Source: Pseudomonadota bacterium (GTDB lineage: Bacteria; Pseudomonadota; Alphaproteobacteria; Kiloniellales; J153). From it: 17,030 nucleotides of DNA. Shown here piece after piece: positions 1 through 6,925 of the stretch; position 1 is the first letter of the stretch; each line of letters opens with the position of its first letter. A program made the position numbers and the translations under genes. The stretch is taken from contig JACZWN010000051.1 of assembly GCA_022572105.1 (NCBI GenBank), positions 1-17,030 on the forward strand, given 5' to 3'. The notes under the pieces were generated by a model. The model did no database searches and had not been told where the DNA came from. It saw nothing but the letters and a program-made list of their open reading frames with translations.

Positions 1-217
1 CCGCGCGCGCCGCGGGTTGACCCGCCAGGCGCGCGCAGGATCGCGCCAGCGCGGGCAGCGCCTCGGACAACCGGTCCTCGCCCCAGCCGGGGATATCGTC
101 GAAGGCGACGGGGGTAAGCGCCAAGCGCTCCGGCGCCTCGACCGCCGGCTCCCTTTCGCAAGCGCCCAGCGCCGCGGCGACCAACGCCAGGACCCACGGC
201 ACCCGAACCCGCGGCAC
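1..217 (-). CDS. mltA: Membrane-bound lytic murein transglycosylase A, N-terminal fragment
   Basis: Only the first 72 codons are in the window; the gene runs off the left edge. The conceptual product begins with a short basic stretch and a hydrophobic segment ending in the lipobox LGAC (Cys at about residue 20), so a lipoprotein exported to the outer membrane is predicted. The following residues, FDDIPGWGEDRLSEALPALA and a nearby Ser-Cys pair, resemble the N-terminus of the MltA family, which cleaves peptidoglycan glycan strands to anhydromuropeptides. I chose the GTG at 217; a second GTG at 202 would shorten the signal peptide, and the frame stays open further upstream. It lies downstream of the Tim44-domain gene on the same strand, as in other alphaproteobacterial origin regions. 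No strong Shine-Dalgarno is visible. The identity rests on a short fragment plus gene order. Confidence 0.78.
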   Translation of the reverse strand, partial: MPRVRVPWVLALVAAALGACEREPAVEAPERLALTPVAFDDIPGWGEDRLSEALPALARSCARLAGQPAARA

Positions 218-240
218 CCGTCCGGGGCGCCTGGCCCCGG

Positions 241-264
241 CTGATTTCGGGGCTGATTTCGGGG
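241..264. repeat. 12-bp tandem duplication between timA and mltA
   Basis: Two perfect adjacent copies of CTGATTTCGGGG lie in the 84-bp gap between the Tim44-domain gene stop and the mltA start. On the mltA strand the unit reads CCCCGAAATCAG. It carries no obvious Shine-Dalgarno and is likely a slippage duplication. Confidence 0.8.
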
Positions 265-301
265 TTGCTGTCGGGCGCACCGCGGTCGCCCCCGGCAAGC
301 G

Positions 302-1009
302 TCAGTTGGGACTGCGGGTCGCGACCAGGGTCCAGTCCGGGTCGCGGCTGCGCGTGTTGCGCGCGAAGGTCCAGATGTCGGTGATCTTGGTCACGTGGCT
401 GGGGTCGCCCTCGACGACCTCGCCGTCGCTGTCGCGCACCACGTTGACCTGTTCGGAGACGAACTTGATCGTGATGAAGGCGGTGCGGCCCTGCAGCTCG
501 GCCTCGATGATCGCCGCCTCGGTGATGCCGACCATGGTGGTTTCCAGGATCTGCCCGGCGCCCTCCCGTTCCTCGATGGCGCCGGCAAAGTCGCCGTAAA
601 CGTCGTTCGAGAGCAGTGGCCGGAGCGCCTTGGTGTCGCCCTGGGCGAAGGCGTTGATGATCCACTCGAAGGCGGTCCCCGCGCCGCTCAGGAACTGCTC
701 CTCGTCGAAGGCCTCGTCGACCCGCCCGATCTGCATCAGGCCCACGCTCAGCGGCGTCTCGGCCGCAGCCTCAGCGGCCTCCGCGGCTTCCTCGTCCGCC
801 TGGTCCGTCTTGGCGGCCCGGCTCCGATCCGGCAAGGGGATGACCTTGTCCTCCTCGCCCTCGTCTTTGTCGGGTTTGGCGAAGGGATCGTATTTCGGCC
901 GCTTTTCATGCCCGGTCCGCTTGCCCAGAACGCCGCGCAAGCGCAGCACGAAGAAGGCCGCGATCGCCGCGAACAGGATTATGTCGAGGAACTGGATGCC
1001 GTCATCCAT
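302..1009 (-). CDS. timA: Tim44-domain membrane protein (TimA-like)
   Basis: A 235-residue protein. Residues about 8-25 form a single hydrophobic membrane segment near the N-terminus. A charged, Glu/Ala-rich linker follows (about 38-86), then a C-terminal globular region (about 88-232) with features of the Tim44/TimA fold: IGRVDEAFDEEQFLSGA, AFEWIINAFAQGD and a terminal DIWTFAR plus DPDWTLVATR. Mitochondrial Tim44 tethers the import motor to the inner membrane. The alphaproteobacterial TimA homologues are inner-membrane anchored, but their role is poorly defined. The gene is divergent from fxsA and upstream of mltA, a conserved arrangement beside secB. Start at ATG 1009 places the membrane segment at the extreme N-terminus, as expected for the family. 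Confidence 0.88.
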   Translation of the reverse strand: MDDGIQFLDIILFAAIAAFFVLRLRGVLGKRTGHEKRPKYDPFAKPDKDEGEEDKVIPLPDRSRAAKTDQADEEAAEAAEAAAETPLSVGLMQIGRVDEAFDEEQFLSGAGTAFEWIINAFAQGDTKALRPLLSNDVYGDFAGAIEEREGAGQILETTMVGITEAAIIEAELQGRTAFITIKFVSEQVNVVRDSDGEVVEGDPSHVTKITDIWTFARNTRSRDPDWTLVATRSPN

Positions 1010-1173
1010 AAAATTCGCCCATGCCTACAGGCCGGCCGCGTTCCCTGACGCCGCATCCCACCGTCCGGCCTTCGGCCCCCGCCAGGGACGGAGGAACCGG
1101 AAAAGCGGTGCGGGCCTTGTAGAACCGAGGCCTTATCCAAAGTAAATAAGGAACTGCTGGGGAAAGAGCAAGC
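1010..1173. promoter_or_regulatory. Divergent intergenic region timA / fxsA
   Basis: This 164-bp gap must hold promoters for both divergent units. The only structured element I see is a 6-bp dyad, CCTTAT at 1131-1136 and ATAAGG at 1146-1151, separated by 9 bases and lying 22 bp before the fxsA start. A TTGTAG at 1117-1122 could be a -35, but no convincing -10 follows at 16-18 bp. Promoter placement is therefore unresolved. Confidence 0.3.
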
Positions 1174-1668
1174 ATGGGTATCCTCCTCCTGGCCGCTTTC
1201 ATCGGCGTGCCGCTGGTCGAAATCGCCGTCTTCGTCGAGGTCGGAGGCGTCATCGGCCTGTGGCCGACGCTTGGCCTGGTGGTGCTCACCGCGGTGCTCG
1301 GCGCCTGGCAGTTGCGCGCCCAGGGCCTGGCCACGCTGATGCGCGCCCGGAACCAGGTCGAGCGCGGCGCGCTGCCGACCCGGGAGCTGTTCGACGGCGC
1401 CTGTCTGCTGGTCGCCGGCGCGCTTCTCCTGACGCCCGGATTCGTGACCGATGCCGCCGGATTCCTTCTGTTTTTCCCGCCGGTCCGCGATATATTGCTC
1501 GGCCTCCTGGCGCGCCACGTGCAAACGCGCATGCAAACCCGGGTTTTCGTCGATGGGGAAGAGGTCTCGGCCGGCGGGCCGAACGGGCCGGTTATCGACG
1601 GCGAGTACCGGGACGTGACCGAGCCGGACGGGGCCGGGCCGGAGCGGCCGAGGAATCTGCCCAAGTGA
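1174..1668 (+). CDS. fxsA: FxsA family inner-membrane protein
   Basis: A 164-residue polytopic protein with hydrophobic segments at about 1-20, 23-45 and 75-110. It has FxsA-family marks: a membrane Glu at residue 16, the GAWQLRAQG turn (43-51) and the conserved block LLLTPGFVTDAAGFLLFFPP at about 84-102. FxsA is a cytoplasmic-membrane protein named for relieving F-plasmid exclusion of phage T7 in E. coli; its cellular function is not settled. The C-terminal 45 residues are hydrophilic, and this soluble tail varies within the family. A purine-rich GGAAAGAG lies a few bases before the ATG. Its TGA overlaps the GTG of the next gene (GTGA), so the two are probably co-translated. FxsA beside timA and secB is a recurring alphaproteobacterial arrangement. 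Confidence 0.9.
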   Translation: MGILLLAAFIGVPLVEIAVFVEVGGVIGLWPTLGLVVLTAVLGAWQLRAQGLATLMRARNQVERGALPTRELFDGACLLVAGALLLTPGFVTDAAGFLLFFPPVRDILLGLLARHVQTRMQTRVFVDGEEVSAGGPNGPVIDGEYRDVTEPDGAGPERPRNLPK

Positions 1669-2192
1669 TCCTGATCCGCCACGGCCAGTCTCACTTCAAC
1701 GTGGTTTTCAACGAGACCCGGGAGGATCCGGGCATCGTCGATCCCGGCCTGACCGACGAGGGCGAGCGCCAGGCGGGGGCCATCGCCGAGACGCTGCTCG
1801 AGCGCGACGTTCGGCGCATCCTGGCAAGCCCCTATTCGCGCACCCTGCATACCGCCGAGATCATCGCCGGGCGCCTCGGCCTCGGGGTCACGGTCGAGCC
1901 GCTCGTGCGCGAACGCACCTTTTTCGTGTGCGACATCGGATCGCCGCGCTCGCGGCTCACGGGGCGCTGGCCCGGTTTCGAATTCGGCGACCTGCCGGAG
2001 CGCTGGTGGCCGGACCCGGAGGAGACCGAGCAAGCCCTGCTCGCCCGCTGCACGGCGTTCCGCGCGGCCATGGCCGAGACCGAGGATTGGGCCTATGTCG
2101 CGGTCGTCTCCCACTGGGGCTTCATCCGGGGTTTGACCGGCCGGGCGGTGGCAAACGGGAGCCTCATGAACTTCGATCCGACGGCCAATTAA
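1665..2192 (+). CDS. Histidine phosphatase family protein (phosphoglycerate mutase-like)
   Basis: A 175-residue protein starting at a GTG that overlaps the fxsA stop (GTGA). A GAGGAA lies 9 bp upstream. The branch-1 histidine phosphatase catalytic set is visible: RHG with the phospho-accepting His at residue 6, the SPYSRTLHTAE block with Arg59, an acid-base Glu near residue 83, and the second catalytic His150 in VVSHWGF. The fold is shared by phosphoglycerate mutases, SixA and many small-molecule phosphatases, and the sequence does not identify the substrate. It is shorter than classical cofactor-dependent phosphoglycerate mutase (about 230-250 residues), so a glycolytic role is unlikely. It lies in a plus-strand unit with fxsA and, 85 bp on, secB. 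Confidence 0.85.
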   Translation: MILIRHGQSHFNVVFNETREDPGIVDPGLTDEGERQAGAIAETLLERDVRRILASPYSRTLHTAEIIAGRLGLGVTVEPLVRERTFFVCDIGSPRSRLTGRWPGFEFGDLPERWWPDPEETEQALLARCTAFRAAMAETEDWAYVAVVSHWGFIRGLTGRAVANGSLMNFDPTAN

Positions 2193-2266
2193 GCCGTGGG
2201 CCGTAGCGGTGAGCGCGCTTGTTGTGCGCGCGCCCGATCCGTGTTAGCCAAGCCGCCCCACCTCCC

Positions 2267-2271
2267 AGGAG
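2267..2271 (+). promoter_or_regulatory. Shine-Dalgarno deciding the secB start
   Basis: AGGAG sits 6 bases before ATG 2278. The alternative in-frame ATG at 2305, which would give the more usual short SecB N-terminus, has no comparable site. Confidence 0.6.
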
Positions 2272-2277
2272 CTCAGC

Positions 2278-2850
2278 ATGGACCGCACTCCGCCCGAGCC
2301 TCCCATGCGCATCCTCACTCAATACGTCAAGGACTTCTCGTTCGAGAATCCCAACGCGCCCGAGATTTATCCGGCACTGCGCGAGAAGGTGCCCGAGATT
2401 TCGGTCAACATCGATGTCATCCCTATCCAACGGGACAAGCGGGTCTACGAGGTCGTGCTCACCCTGCGCATCAACGCCGTGACCGGTGAAAAGGTCGCTT
2501 TCCTGATCGAACTCGATCACGCGGCAATCGTCTCCATCGGCGAATCGGTCGGCGAGGAGGAGAAGGAGCGGCTGCTCTTAGGGGAAACGCCGCGCTATCT
2601 TTTTCCCTTCTCCCGCAAGGTCCTGTCCGACATCACCCAAGACGCCGCGTTTCCGCCCCTGGTCATAAATCCGATCGACTTCGACGAGTTTTTCACTCGC
2701 CACAAGAAGGGCACCTTGAAGGCCACTTTGGCCGCTCAATCGGGGGCCGCTCAATCGGGGGCCGCTCAATCGGGAAAGGCTCAACCGTCAGGCCCGGAAC
2801 CGGGGGGCGAAGCCGAACTGGCCGCCCCGGACGCCGGACCGGCTTACTGA
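2278..2850 (+). CDS. secB: Protein-export chaperone SecB
   Basis: A 190-residue protein. The SecB core covers about residues 12-145 and has the family signatures YVKDFSFENPNAP (16-28), the beta-rich RVYEVVLTLRINA, and the late block FPPLVINPIDFDEF. SecB is a cytosolic homotetramer that keeps precursors unfolded and hands them to SecA. SecB proteins are commonly 150-170 residues. The extra length is a C-terminal tail beginning with three copies of AAQSG (residues 152-166) followed by a low-complexity Pro/Gly/Ala segment. The tail is probably flexible, and its start coincides with a 15-bp tandem repeat in the DNA. The gene ends convergently with dnaQ, the two coding ends overlapping by 7 bp, so there is no room for a dedicated terminator. 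Confidence 0.95.
   Translation: MDRTPPEPPMRILTQYVKDFSFENPNAPEIYPALREKVPEISVNIDVIPIQRDKRVYEVVLTLRINAVTGEKVAFLIELDHAAIVSIGESVGEEEKERLLLGETPRYLFPFSRKVLSDITQDAAFPPLVINPIDFDEFFTRHKKGTLKATLAAQSGAAQSGAAQSGKAQPSGPEPGGEAELAAPDAGPAY
2731..2775 (+). repeat. 15-bp tandem repeat (x3) in the secB tail
   Basis: Unit GCCGCTCAATCGGGG: two perfect copies and a third differing only at its last base. A degenerate fourth unit may follow. It is in frame and encodes AAQSG three times. The length is a multiple of three, so copy-number change would preserve the reading frame. Confidence 0.9.
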
Positions 2851-3518
2851 CGCCAGACCGGGTCCTTCATGCGCGCGAGCAGCACCTCGTGCGCCGCGGT
2901 TTCCTCCGGCGTGGGCTCGTGTATGCGCGCCGGTCGAGTGGGGCGCTCCCGGTTCGGCGTCCCCAGCGCCGCGGCGCGGCCCGCGTGGCCGAGGTCGAAC
3001 CCCGCTTGGCGGCCGCCACTCAACTCGAGATAGACGTCGGCCAGAAGCTGACAGTCGAGCAACGCGCCGTGCACGCTGCGCGCCGAGTTGTCGATCTCGA
3101 AACGCCGGCACAAGGCGTCCAGGCTGGCCTGCGCGCCGGGGAAGCGCCGCCGGGCCAGCGCCACGGTATCGACCGTGCGCGCGGGCTCGATGGCGGGCTT
3201 GCCGAGCCGCGCCAGCTCGGCGTTCAGGAACTTGAGATCGAACTGCGCGTTATGGATAACCAGCGGCGCGGTGCCGATGAATTCGAGAAATTCCTCGACG
3301 ATCTCCGAGAATTTGGGCTGTCCGGCCAGGAACTCCGCCGTCAGTCCGTGGACCGCCTGTGCCTCCGCCGGCATGTCGCGCTCGGGGTTGAGGTGTTTTT
3401 GGAACTGCCGCCCGCTCGGCAGGCGGTGCAACAGCTCCACGCACCCGATCTCGACGATCCGGTGACCGGCGTCCGGGTCGAGGCCGGTGGTCTCGGTATC
3501 GAGGATGATCTCACGCAC
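2844..3518 (-). CDS. dnaQ: DNA polymerase III epsilon subunit (3'-5' proofreading exonuclease)
   Basis: A 224-residue DEDDh exonuclease. Exo I is DTETTGLDP with Asp7 and Glu9, Exo II is IHNAQFDLKF with Asp94, and Exo III carries His150 and Asp155 (HGALLD). This is the proofreading subunit of the replicase core. After the exonuclease domain, GGRQAGFDL (168-176) resembles a beta-clamp-binding motif at the place where E. coli epsilon has one. The terminal segment HEPTPEETAAHEVLLARM probably contacts the polymerase alpha subunit. I chose GTG 3518 because it puts Exo I at residue 7 as in the family. Upstream in-frame sequence is Pro/Ser-rich and overlaps coaE, whose stop is 8 bp inside this start. 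The 3' end overlaps secB. Confidence 0.95.
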   Translation of the reverse strand: MREIILDTETTGLDPDAGHRIVEIGCVELLHRLPSGRQFQKHLNPERDMPAEAQAVHGLTAEFLAGQPKFSEIVEEFLEFIGTAPLVIHNAQFDLKFLNAELARLGKPAIEPARTVDTVALARRRFPGAQASLDALCRRFEIDNSARSVHGALLDCQLLADVYLELSGGRQAGFDLGHAGRAAALGTPNRERPTRPARIHEPTPEETAAHEVLLARMKDPVWRQ

Positions 3519-4179
3519 GGAATCTTCGCGGCTTGGGGCGGACGGCGGTGGCTTGCAAATGCCGGGCGTTGGCTCGGCGATAGCGTTCGGGTCGCTCGCG
3601 CAGCAGTGTGACAATGGCGCGCAGCTGGCGCAAGGTCGCGGATTTGCTGAGCCCTGTGCTGACCACGAAATCGGCGCGCCGGCGCTTTTCCCGGTCCGAC
3701 ATCTGTTTGGCCAAAATGGCGTTGAAGCGCGCGGGCGTCATATCGCACCGGCCAAGCACCCGGGCCTCCTGCACGAAACGCGGCGCGCTGACCACGGCAA
3801 CCGCGTCGCACAGGGACTCGCCACCGGTCTCGAACAGCAACGGAATGTCGAGCACGGCCAGCCAACGGCCGTTGCGCGCCTGCTGCTTCAGGAACTCCCG
3901 CGTCGCGCGCCGGACCGCGGGGTGCAGGATGGCTTCGAGGCACGCGAGCGCCTCCGGGTCCTCGAAAACCCGCTCGGCGAGACGCCCGCGGTCGACCGCG
4001 CCGTCCACGACCACGCCGGGAAAGGCCGCCTCGATCTCGGCAACGGCCCCACCGCCCTTGGCCAACAATCGGTGCACGGCCCGGTCGGAATCGTGCAACG
4101 GCAGGCCCATGCGGCGCAGCATGGTCGCCGCCACCGATTTGCCCATGCCGATGGAGCCGGTCAAGCCGAGCACGAGCAT
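3511..4179 (-). CDS. coaE: Dephospho-CoA kinase
   Basis: A 222-residue P-loop kinase that phosphorylates the 3'-hydroxyl of dephospho-CoA, the last step of coenzyme A synthesis in the cytosol. The Walker A motif GSIGMGKS is at residues 8-15, the acidic HDSD substrate motif at 29-32, and the conserved DIPLLFE at 111-117. The family usually has about 200 residues; the surplus is a basic C-terminal tail that overlaps the dnaQ start by 8 bp. It starts 15 bp after the aroE stop with a GGGAG upstream. It sits in the aroE-coaE-dnaQ order typical of this chromosomal region. Confidence 0.95.
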   Translation of the reverse strand: MLVLGLTGSIGMGKSVAATMLRRMGLPLHDSDRAVHRLLAKGGGAVAEIEAAFPGVVVDGAVDRGRLAERVFEDPEALACLEAILHPAVRRATREFLKQQARNGRWLAVLDIPLLFETGGESLCDAVAVVSAPRFVQEARVLGRCDMTPARFNAILAKQMSDREKRRRADFVVSTGLSKSATLRQLRAIVTLLRERPERYRRANARHLQATAVRPKPRRFRA

Positions 4180-4194
4180 GGGATCACTCCCGGT

Positions 4195-5031
4195 TCACCG
4201 CGCCAGCACGAAGGCGCGAAGCTCCGCCGTGACCTCCGGCGCGACGCCGAACCAGGCCTCGAAGCCGGGCCGTGCCTGGTGCAGCAACATGCCGAGTCCA
4301 TCGACGGCCGGATTGCCGCGCGCCCGGGCGCGCGCCAGCAACGGTGTCTCCAGCGGCGCATAGACGATGTCGGTCACCAGTGCGGCGGCGGGCAGGGGGT
4401 CCAGATCGAGATCGAGCTCCGGCTGCCCGGCCATGCCCAGGCTGGTGGTGTTGACCAGCAAGGCCAGGCCGTCCAGCGCATCGGCGCGGCTCTCCCAGGG
4501 CACCGGGACGACGCGCGCGCCAAGCGCCCGGGCCAGCGCCTCGGCGCGCGCCGCCGTGCGGTTGCTCAGGCGCACCTCGGGCGCGCCGGCATCCAGGAGC
4601 GCGGCCGCGACCGCGCGTGCCGCGCCGCCCGCGCCCAGGACCAGAGTGGGTCCGGCGGCGGCGTCCCAGGCGGGCGCGCCCTGGCGCAGGTTCTCCAGAA
4701 AGCCGAAGGCGTCGGTGTTGCGGCCCTCGAGGCGGCCGTCTTCAAAGACCACCGTGTTCACCGCGCCGATGCGTTTTGCCAGCGGCTCGACCTCGTGGCA
4801 AACCCCCAGCCCGGGCTGCTTGTGTGGAACGGTCAGGTTGACGCCACGGAAACCAGCATCGGCGAGGCCCCGGAGCGCGCGCTCGAAGCGCTCCGGCGCG
4901 ACTGGCAGCGGCAGATAGGCACCGTCGATACGGTAGCGCTCCAGCCAGAAGCCGTGCAGGCGCGGTGACAGCGAGTGGGCGACCGGCCAGCCCATGACGC
5001 CGGCAAGCTTGGCCTTGGCGCTCAGGATCAT
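4195..5031 (-). CDS. aroE: Shikimate 5-dehydrogenase
   Basis: A 278-residue NADPH-dependent enzyme reducing 3-dehydroshikimate to shikimate in aromatic amino-acid synthesis. The shikimate-binding serines are in HSLSPRLH (Ser20, Ser22). The catalytic Lys71 is in NLTVPHKQ, Asn92 in GAVNT, and Asp107 in GRNTDAFGF. The cofactor domain has GAGGAA at 133-138 and the NADP-type SNRT near 156-159; DGLGMLLHQA closes the protein. ATG 5031 overlaps the maf stop as ATGA, which favours this start over the longer open frame and implies translational coupling. All key residues are present. Confidence 0.96.
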   Translation of the reverse strand: MILSAKAKLAGVMGWPVAHSLSPRLHGFWLERYRIDGAYLPLPVAPERFERALRGLADAGFRGVNLTVPHKQPGLGVCHEVEPLAKRIGAVNTVVFEDGRLEGRNTDAFGFLENLRQGAPAWDAAAGPTLVLGAGGAARAVAAALLDAGAPEVRLSNRTAARAEALARALGARVVPVPWESRADALDGLALLVNTTSLGMAGQPELDLDLDPLPAAALVTDIVYAPLETPLLARARARGNPAVDGLGMLLHQARPGFEAWFGVAPEVTAELRAFVLAR

Positions 5032-5672
5032 CGCGCCACGACCCCGTGGTTGCGCAGGAACTCGAGCAGTGGCAGCAACGGCAGCCCGAGGATCGTGAAG
5101 TAATCGCCCTCGACCCGGCTGAACAGCTGCGCGCCCAGGCCCTCGAGCTGGTAAGCGCCGACCGAAGCCAGCGCAGCTACGCCGATAGCGTCGAGATAGG
5201 CCTCGATAAAGGCGTCGCCGAGCGGGCGCATGGTCAGGCGCGCCGACTCCCGGTGATGCCACAGCCGCGTGCCATCGCGCACGACGCAGACCGCCGTCGC
5301 CAGGCTGTGGCGTTTGCCGCTCAACGCGCGCAGGTCGGCGGCCGCGCGCGCCCGGTCCGGCGGCTTGTCGAACCATGCGCCGTCACAGTCCAGGATCTGG
5401 TCGGCGCCGATGACCAGCGCGTCCGAAGCATGGCGCGACACTTTCCGCGCCTTGAGCTCGGCAAGCGTTTCGGCGGCGTCTTCGACGCCGGCGTTCTCCG
5501 CGCGCAGCGATGCCCGGACTTCTCCTTCGTCGACGCGGGCCGGCTCGGCGCGCGCGGCCACCCCGGCGCGCAGTAGCAACTCCAGGCGGGCGCGGCTAGC
5601 CGAGGCCAGGACGACCGCGGGCGCTTCCGAGTCGGTGATGTCGATCGTTTGCGGAGCCGCCGCCCCGCCCAT
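5028..5672 (-). CDS. maf: Maf family nucleoside triphosphate pyrophosphatase
   Basis: A 214-residue Maf/HAM1-fold protein. The signature LASASRARLELLL with its Ser-X-Ser and following Arg is at residues 22-34, and the acidic active-site block VIGADQILDCDG is at 87-98, followed by FDKP. Maf enzymes hydrolyse dTTP/UTP or modified nucleotides such as m7GTP to monophosphates, probably as house-cleaning, and have been linked to septum formation. The sequence alone does not settle the subclass. The N-terminus has about 18 extra residues compared with typical Maf proteins. The ATG overlaps the ppsR stop as TAATG, supporting the start. It is in the ppsR-maf-aroE-coaE-dnaQ operon. Confidence 0.93.
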   Translation of the reverse strand: MGGAAAPQTIDITDSEAPAVVLASASRARLELLLRAGVAARAEPARVDEGEVRASLRAENAGVEDAAETLAELKARKVSRHASDALVIGADQILDCDGAWFDKPPDRARAAADLRALSGKRHSLATAVCVVRDGTRLWHHRESARLTMRPLGDAFIEAYLDAIGVAALASVGAYQLEGLGAQLFSRVEGDYFTILGLPLLPLLEFLRNHGVVAR

Positions 5673-6493
5673 TATGGCGCCGTCCCGAGATGATTCGCAT
5701 AGAGAGACATGATGGTCGCCGCGGTTTCCTCGATGGAACGCCGCGTCACGTCGATCACCGGCCAGTCGTGCTTGTAGAATAACTTGCGCGCGAACGCGAC
5801 CTCCTCACGCACCGCCTCGGGATCGGCGTAATCGGTCTCGTCCTGGTCCTGCGCGATCATGCGCAGGCGATTGCGCCGTACCTGCACGAGGCGCGCCGGG
5901 TCCTTGGTCAAGCCGATCACCAAGGGCTGAGCGGCCCCGAGCAGCATGTCCGGCAGCGGGCAACCCGGAACCACCGGTATATTAGCGGCCTTAAGCCCGC
6001 GGTTGGCGAGATAGATGCAGGTCGGGGTTTTCGAGGTGCGCGAGACGCCGACCAGTACCACGTCCGCCTTGTCGATCTGGTCGGGCATCTGACCGTCATC
6101 GTGCGATAGCGCGAAATTCATGGCGTCTATGCGCCCGAAGTACTCCGCATCGAGGACGTGCTGCAATCCGGGCTGGCCACTGATCTCGACCCCGAAGTAG
6201 TTGGCAAGTTGATGGATCACCGGGTCGAGCACGGCGATATACGGTATGTCGAGATGACGGCAGCCATCGATCAGTTGGTCCCGTAGTGGTTCGTTCACTA
6301 GAGTGAAGAGCACTGGGCCCGGATTTTCCTCGATCCTGCTCAGAACCTTTATCATCTGGCCTTTGGTACGGATCAGACTCCACACATGCTCGATCGGCTC
6401 GACCCCCTCGAATTGGACGAGGCAGGCGCGGGCCACCGAATTGATCGTCTCGCCGGTAGCATCCGAGACCAAGTGAAGATGGTGAACGGTCAT
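5672..6493 (-). CDS. ppsR: PEP synthase / pyruvate,phosphate dikinase regulatory protein (DUF299)
   Basis: A 273-residue bifunctional kinase/pyrophosphorylase. It inactivates phosphoenolpyruvate synthase or pyruvate,phosphate dikinase by ADP-dependent phosphorylation of a Thr and reactivates it with phosphate. The N-terminus VSDATGETINSV and the P-loop GVSRTSKT (149-156) are hallmark motifs of the family. ATG 6493 gives the standard N-terminus (MTVHHLHLVSDATGET). A longer open frame to 6637 lacks similarity and would extend into the origin region, so it is rejected. It is the first gene of the leftward operon beside oriC, the position of the first annotated Caulobacter gene. The stop is overlapped by the maf ATG. 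Confidence 0.95.
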   Translation of the reverse strand: MTVHHLHLVSDATGETINSVARACLVQFEGVEPIEHVWSLIRTKGQMIKVLSRIEENPGPVLFTLVNEPLRDQLIDGCRHLDIPYIAVLDPVIHQLANYFGVEISGQPGLQHVLDAEYFGRIDAMNFALSHDDGQMPDQIDKADVVLVGVSRTSKTPTCIYLANRGLKAANIPVVPGCPLPDMLLGAAQPLVIGLTKDPARLVQVRRNRLRMIAQDQDETDYADPEAVREEVAFARKLFYKHDWPVIDVTRRSIEETAATIMSLYANHLGTAP

Positions 6494-6559
6494 AGCAATC
6501 CGTCTCGTAACACCTGCCTCCCGCTCTACCCAACGCGTTGTTGGTGTTTTGCGGGCCTG

Positions 6560-6715
6560 CGGGGATAACCACGCTTCCACGGGCCGGGTCCAAAAACAGT
6601 CCACAACGGTACAGAAACCGGCACCAATCCTATCCACGGACCAGCGGTTTCATCCACACCCGGGACAACCCATTCGGATCGCGACCCGCCGCCTGGGTTA
6701 TCCTCCTTATCCCCC
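6560..6715. promoter_or_regulatory. Cluster of degenerate DnaA-box-like 9-mers
   Basis: Sites compared with TTATCCACA: TTATCCCCG on the minus strand (6560-6568, 7/9), CAGTCCACA (6597-6605, 6/9), CTATCCACG (6630-6638, 7/9), TCATCCACA (6650-6658, 8/9), TTATCCTCC (6698-6706, 7/9) and TTATCCCCC (6707-6715, 7/9). The last two are directly adjacent. A further TCATCCACG (7/9) is at 6930-6938, beyond the AT-rich tract. Five of the six in the cluster point the same way. Low-affinity boxes are usual in alphaproteobacterial origins. Confidence 0.6.
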
Positions 6716-6735
6716 GGTTTCGTTTTCCGTGCAAG

Positions 6736-6755
6736 ATAGCGCTTTTAAGCGCTAT
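6736..6755. repeat. Perfect inverted repeat inside oriC
   Basis: ATAGCGCTT, a 2-base centre, then AAGCGCTAT: 9-bp arms with no mismatch, between the DnaA-like boxes and the AT-rich tract. It looks like a dimeric-protein site rather than a terminator because the loop is too short for a hairpin and no T-run follows. The binding protein is unknown. Confidence 0.75.
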
Positions 6756-6864
6756 TGACACAGTCACCATCATCATCTCCACCGGTCAGGTGTCGAGTGC
6801 CCATGCTTATGACCAGGTTCCGGAAAACCTCGGACCAACCCAACGATTCCCACTGTTTTCCGCC

Positions 6865-6925
6865 AACAAAAACAACTACAAGAGTCCTTCTATAATTCTA
6901 ATTGTTATAAGAGATTGTAAGTCAT
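6865..6925. other. AT-rich tract, candidate DNA unwinding element
   Basis: About two thirds A+T over 6861-6930 and 25 of 30 bases A/T at 6891-6920, in an otherwise very GC-rich window. It lies between the DnaA-like box cluster and hemE, as expected of a duplex-unwinding element. Confidence 0.65.
6891..6896 (+). promoter_or_regulatory. Possible hemE promoter -10 hexamer
   Basis: A perfect TATAAT 56 bp before the hemE start, inside the AT-rich tract. No recognisable -35 lies 16-18 bp upstream, so it may be a chance match in AT-rich DNA. Transcription of hemE from within the origin is known in Caulobacter. Confidence 0.3.

Noticed and set aside
3487..4968. 493-codon open frame on the plus strand
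   Set aside because: It lies entirely antisense to dnaQ, coaE and aroE, which have full catalytic motifs; high GC content keeps antisense frames open.
6494..6637. Upstream extension of ppsR into the origin
   Set aside because: The family N-terminus begins at ATG 6493; the extra 48 residues are not family-like and cover DnaA-like boxes.
6745..6759. CtrA-binding site TTAA-N7-TTAA
   Set aside because: Only the first half matches; the second half reads TGAC, and the TTAA belongs to the inverted repeat.
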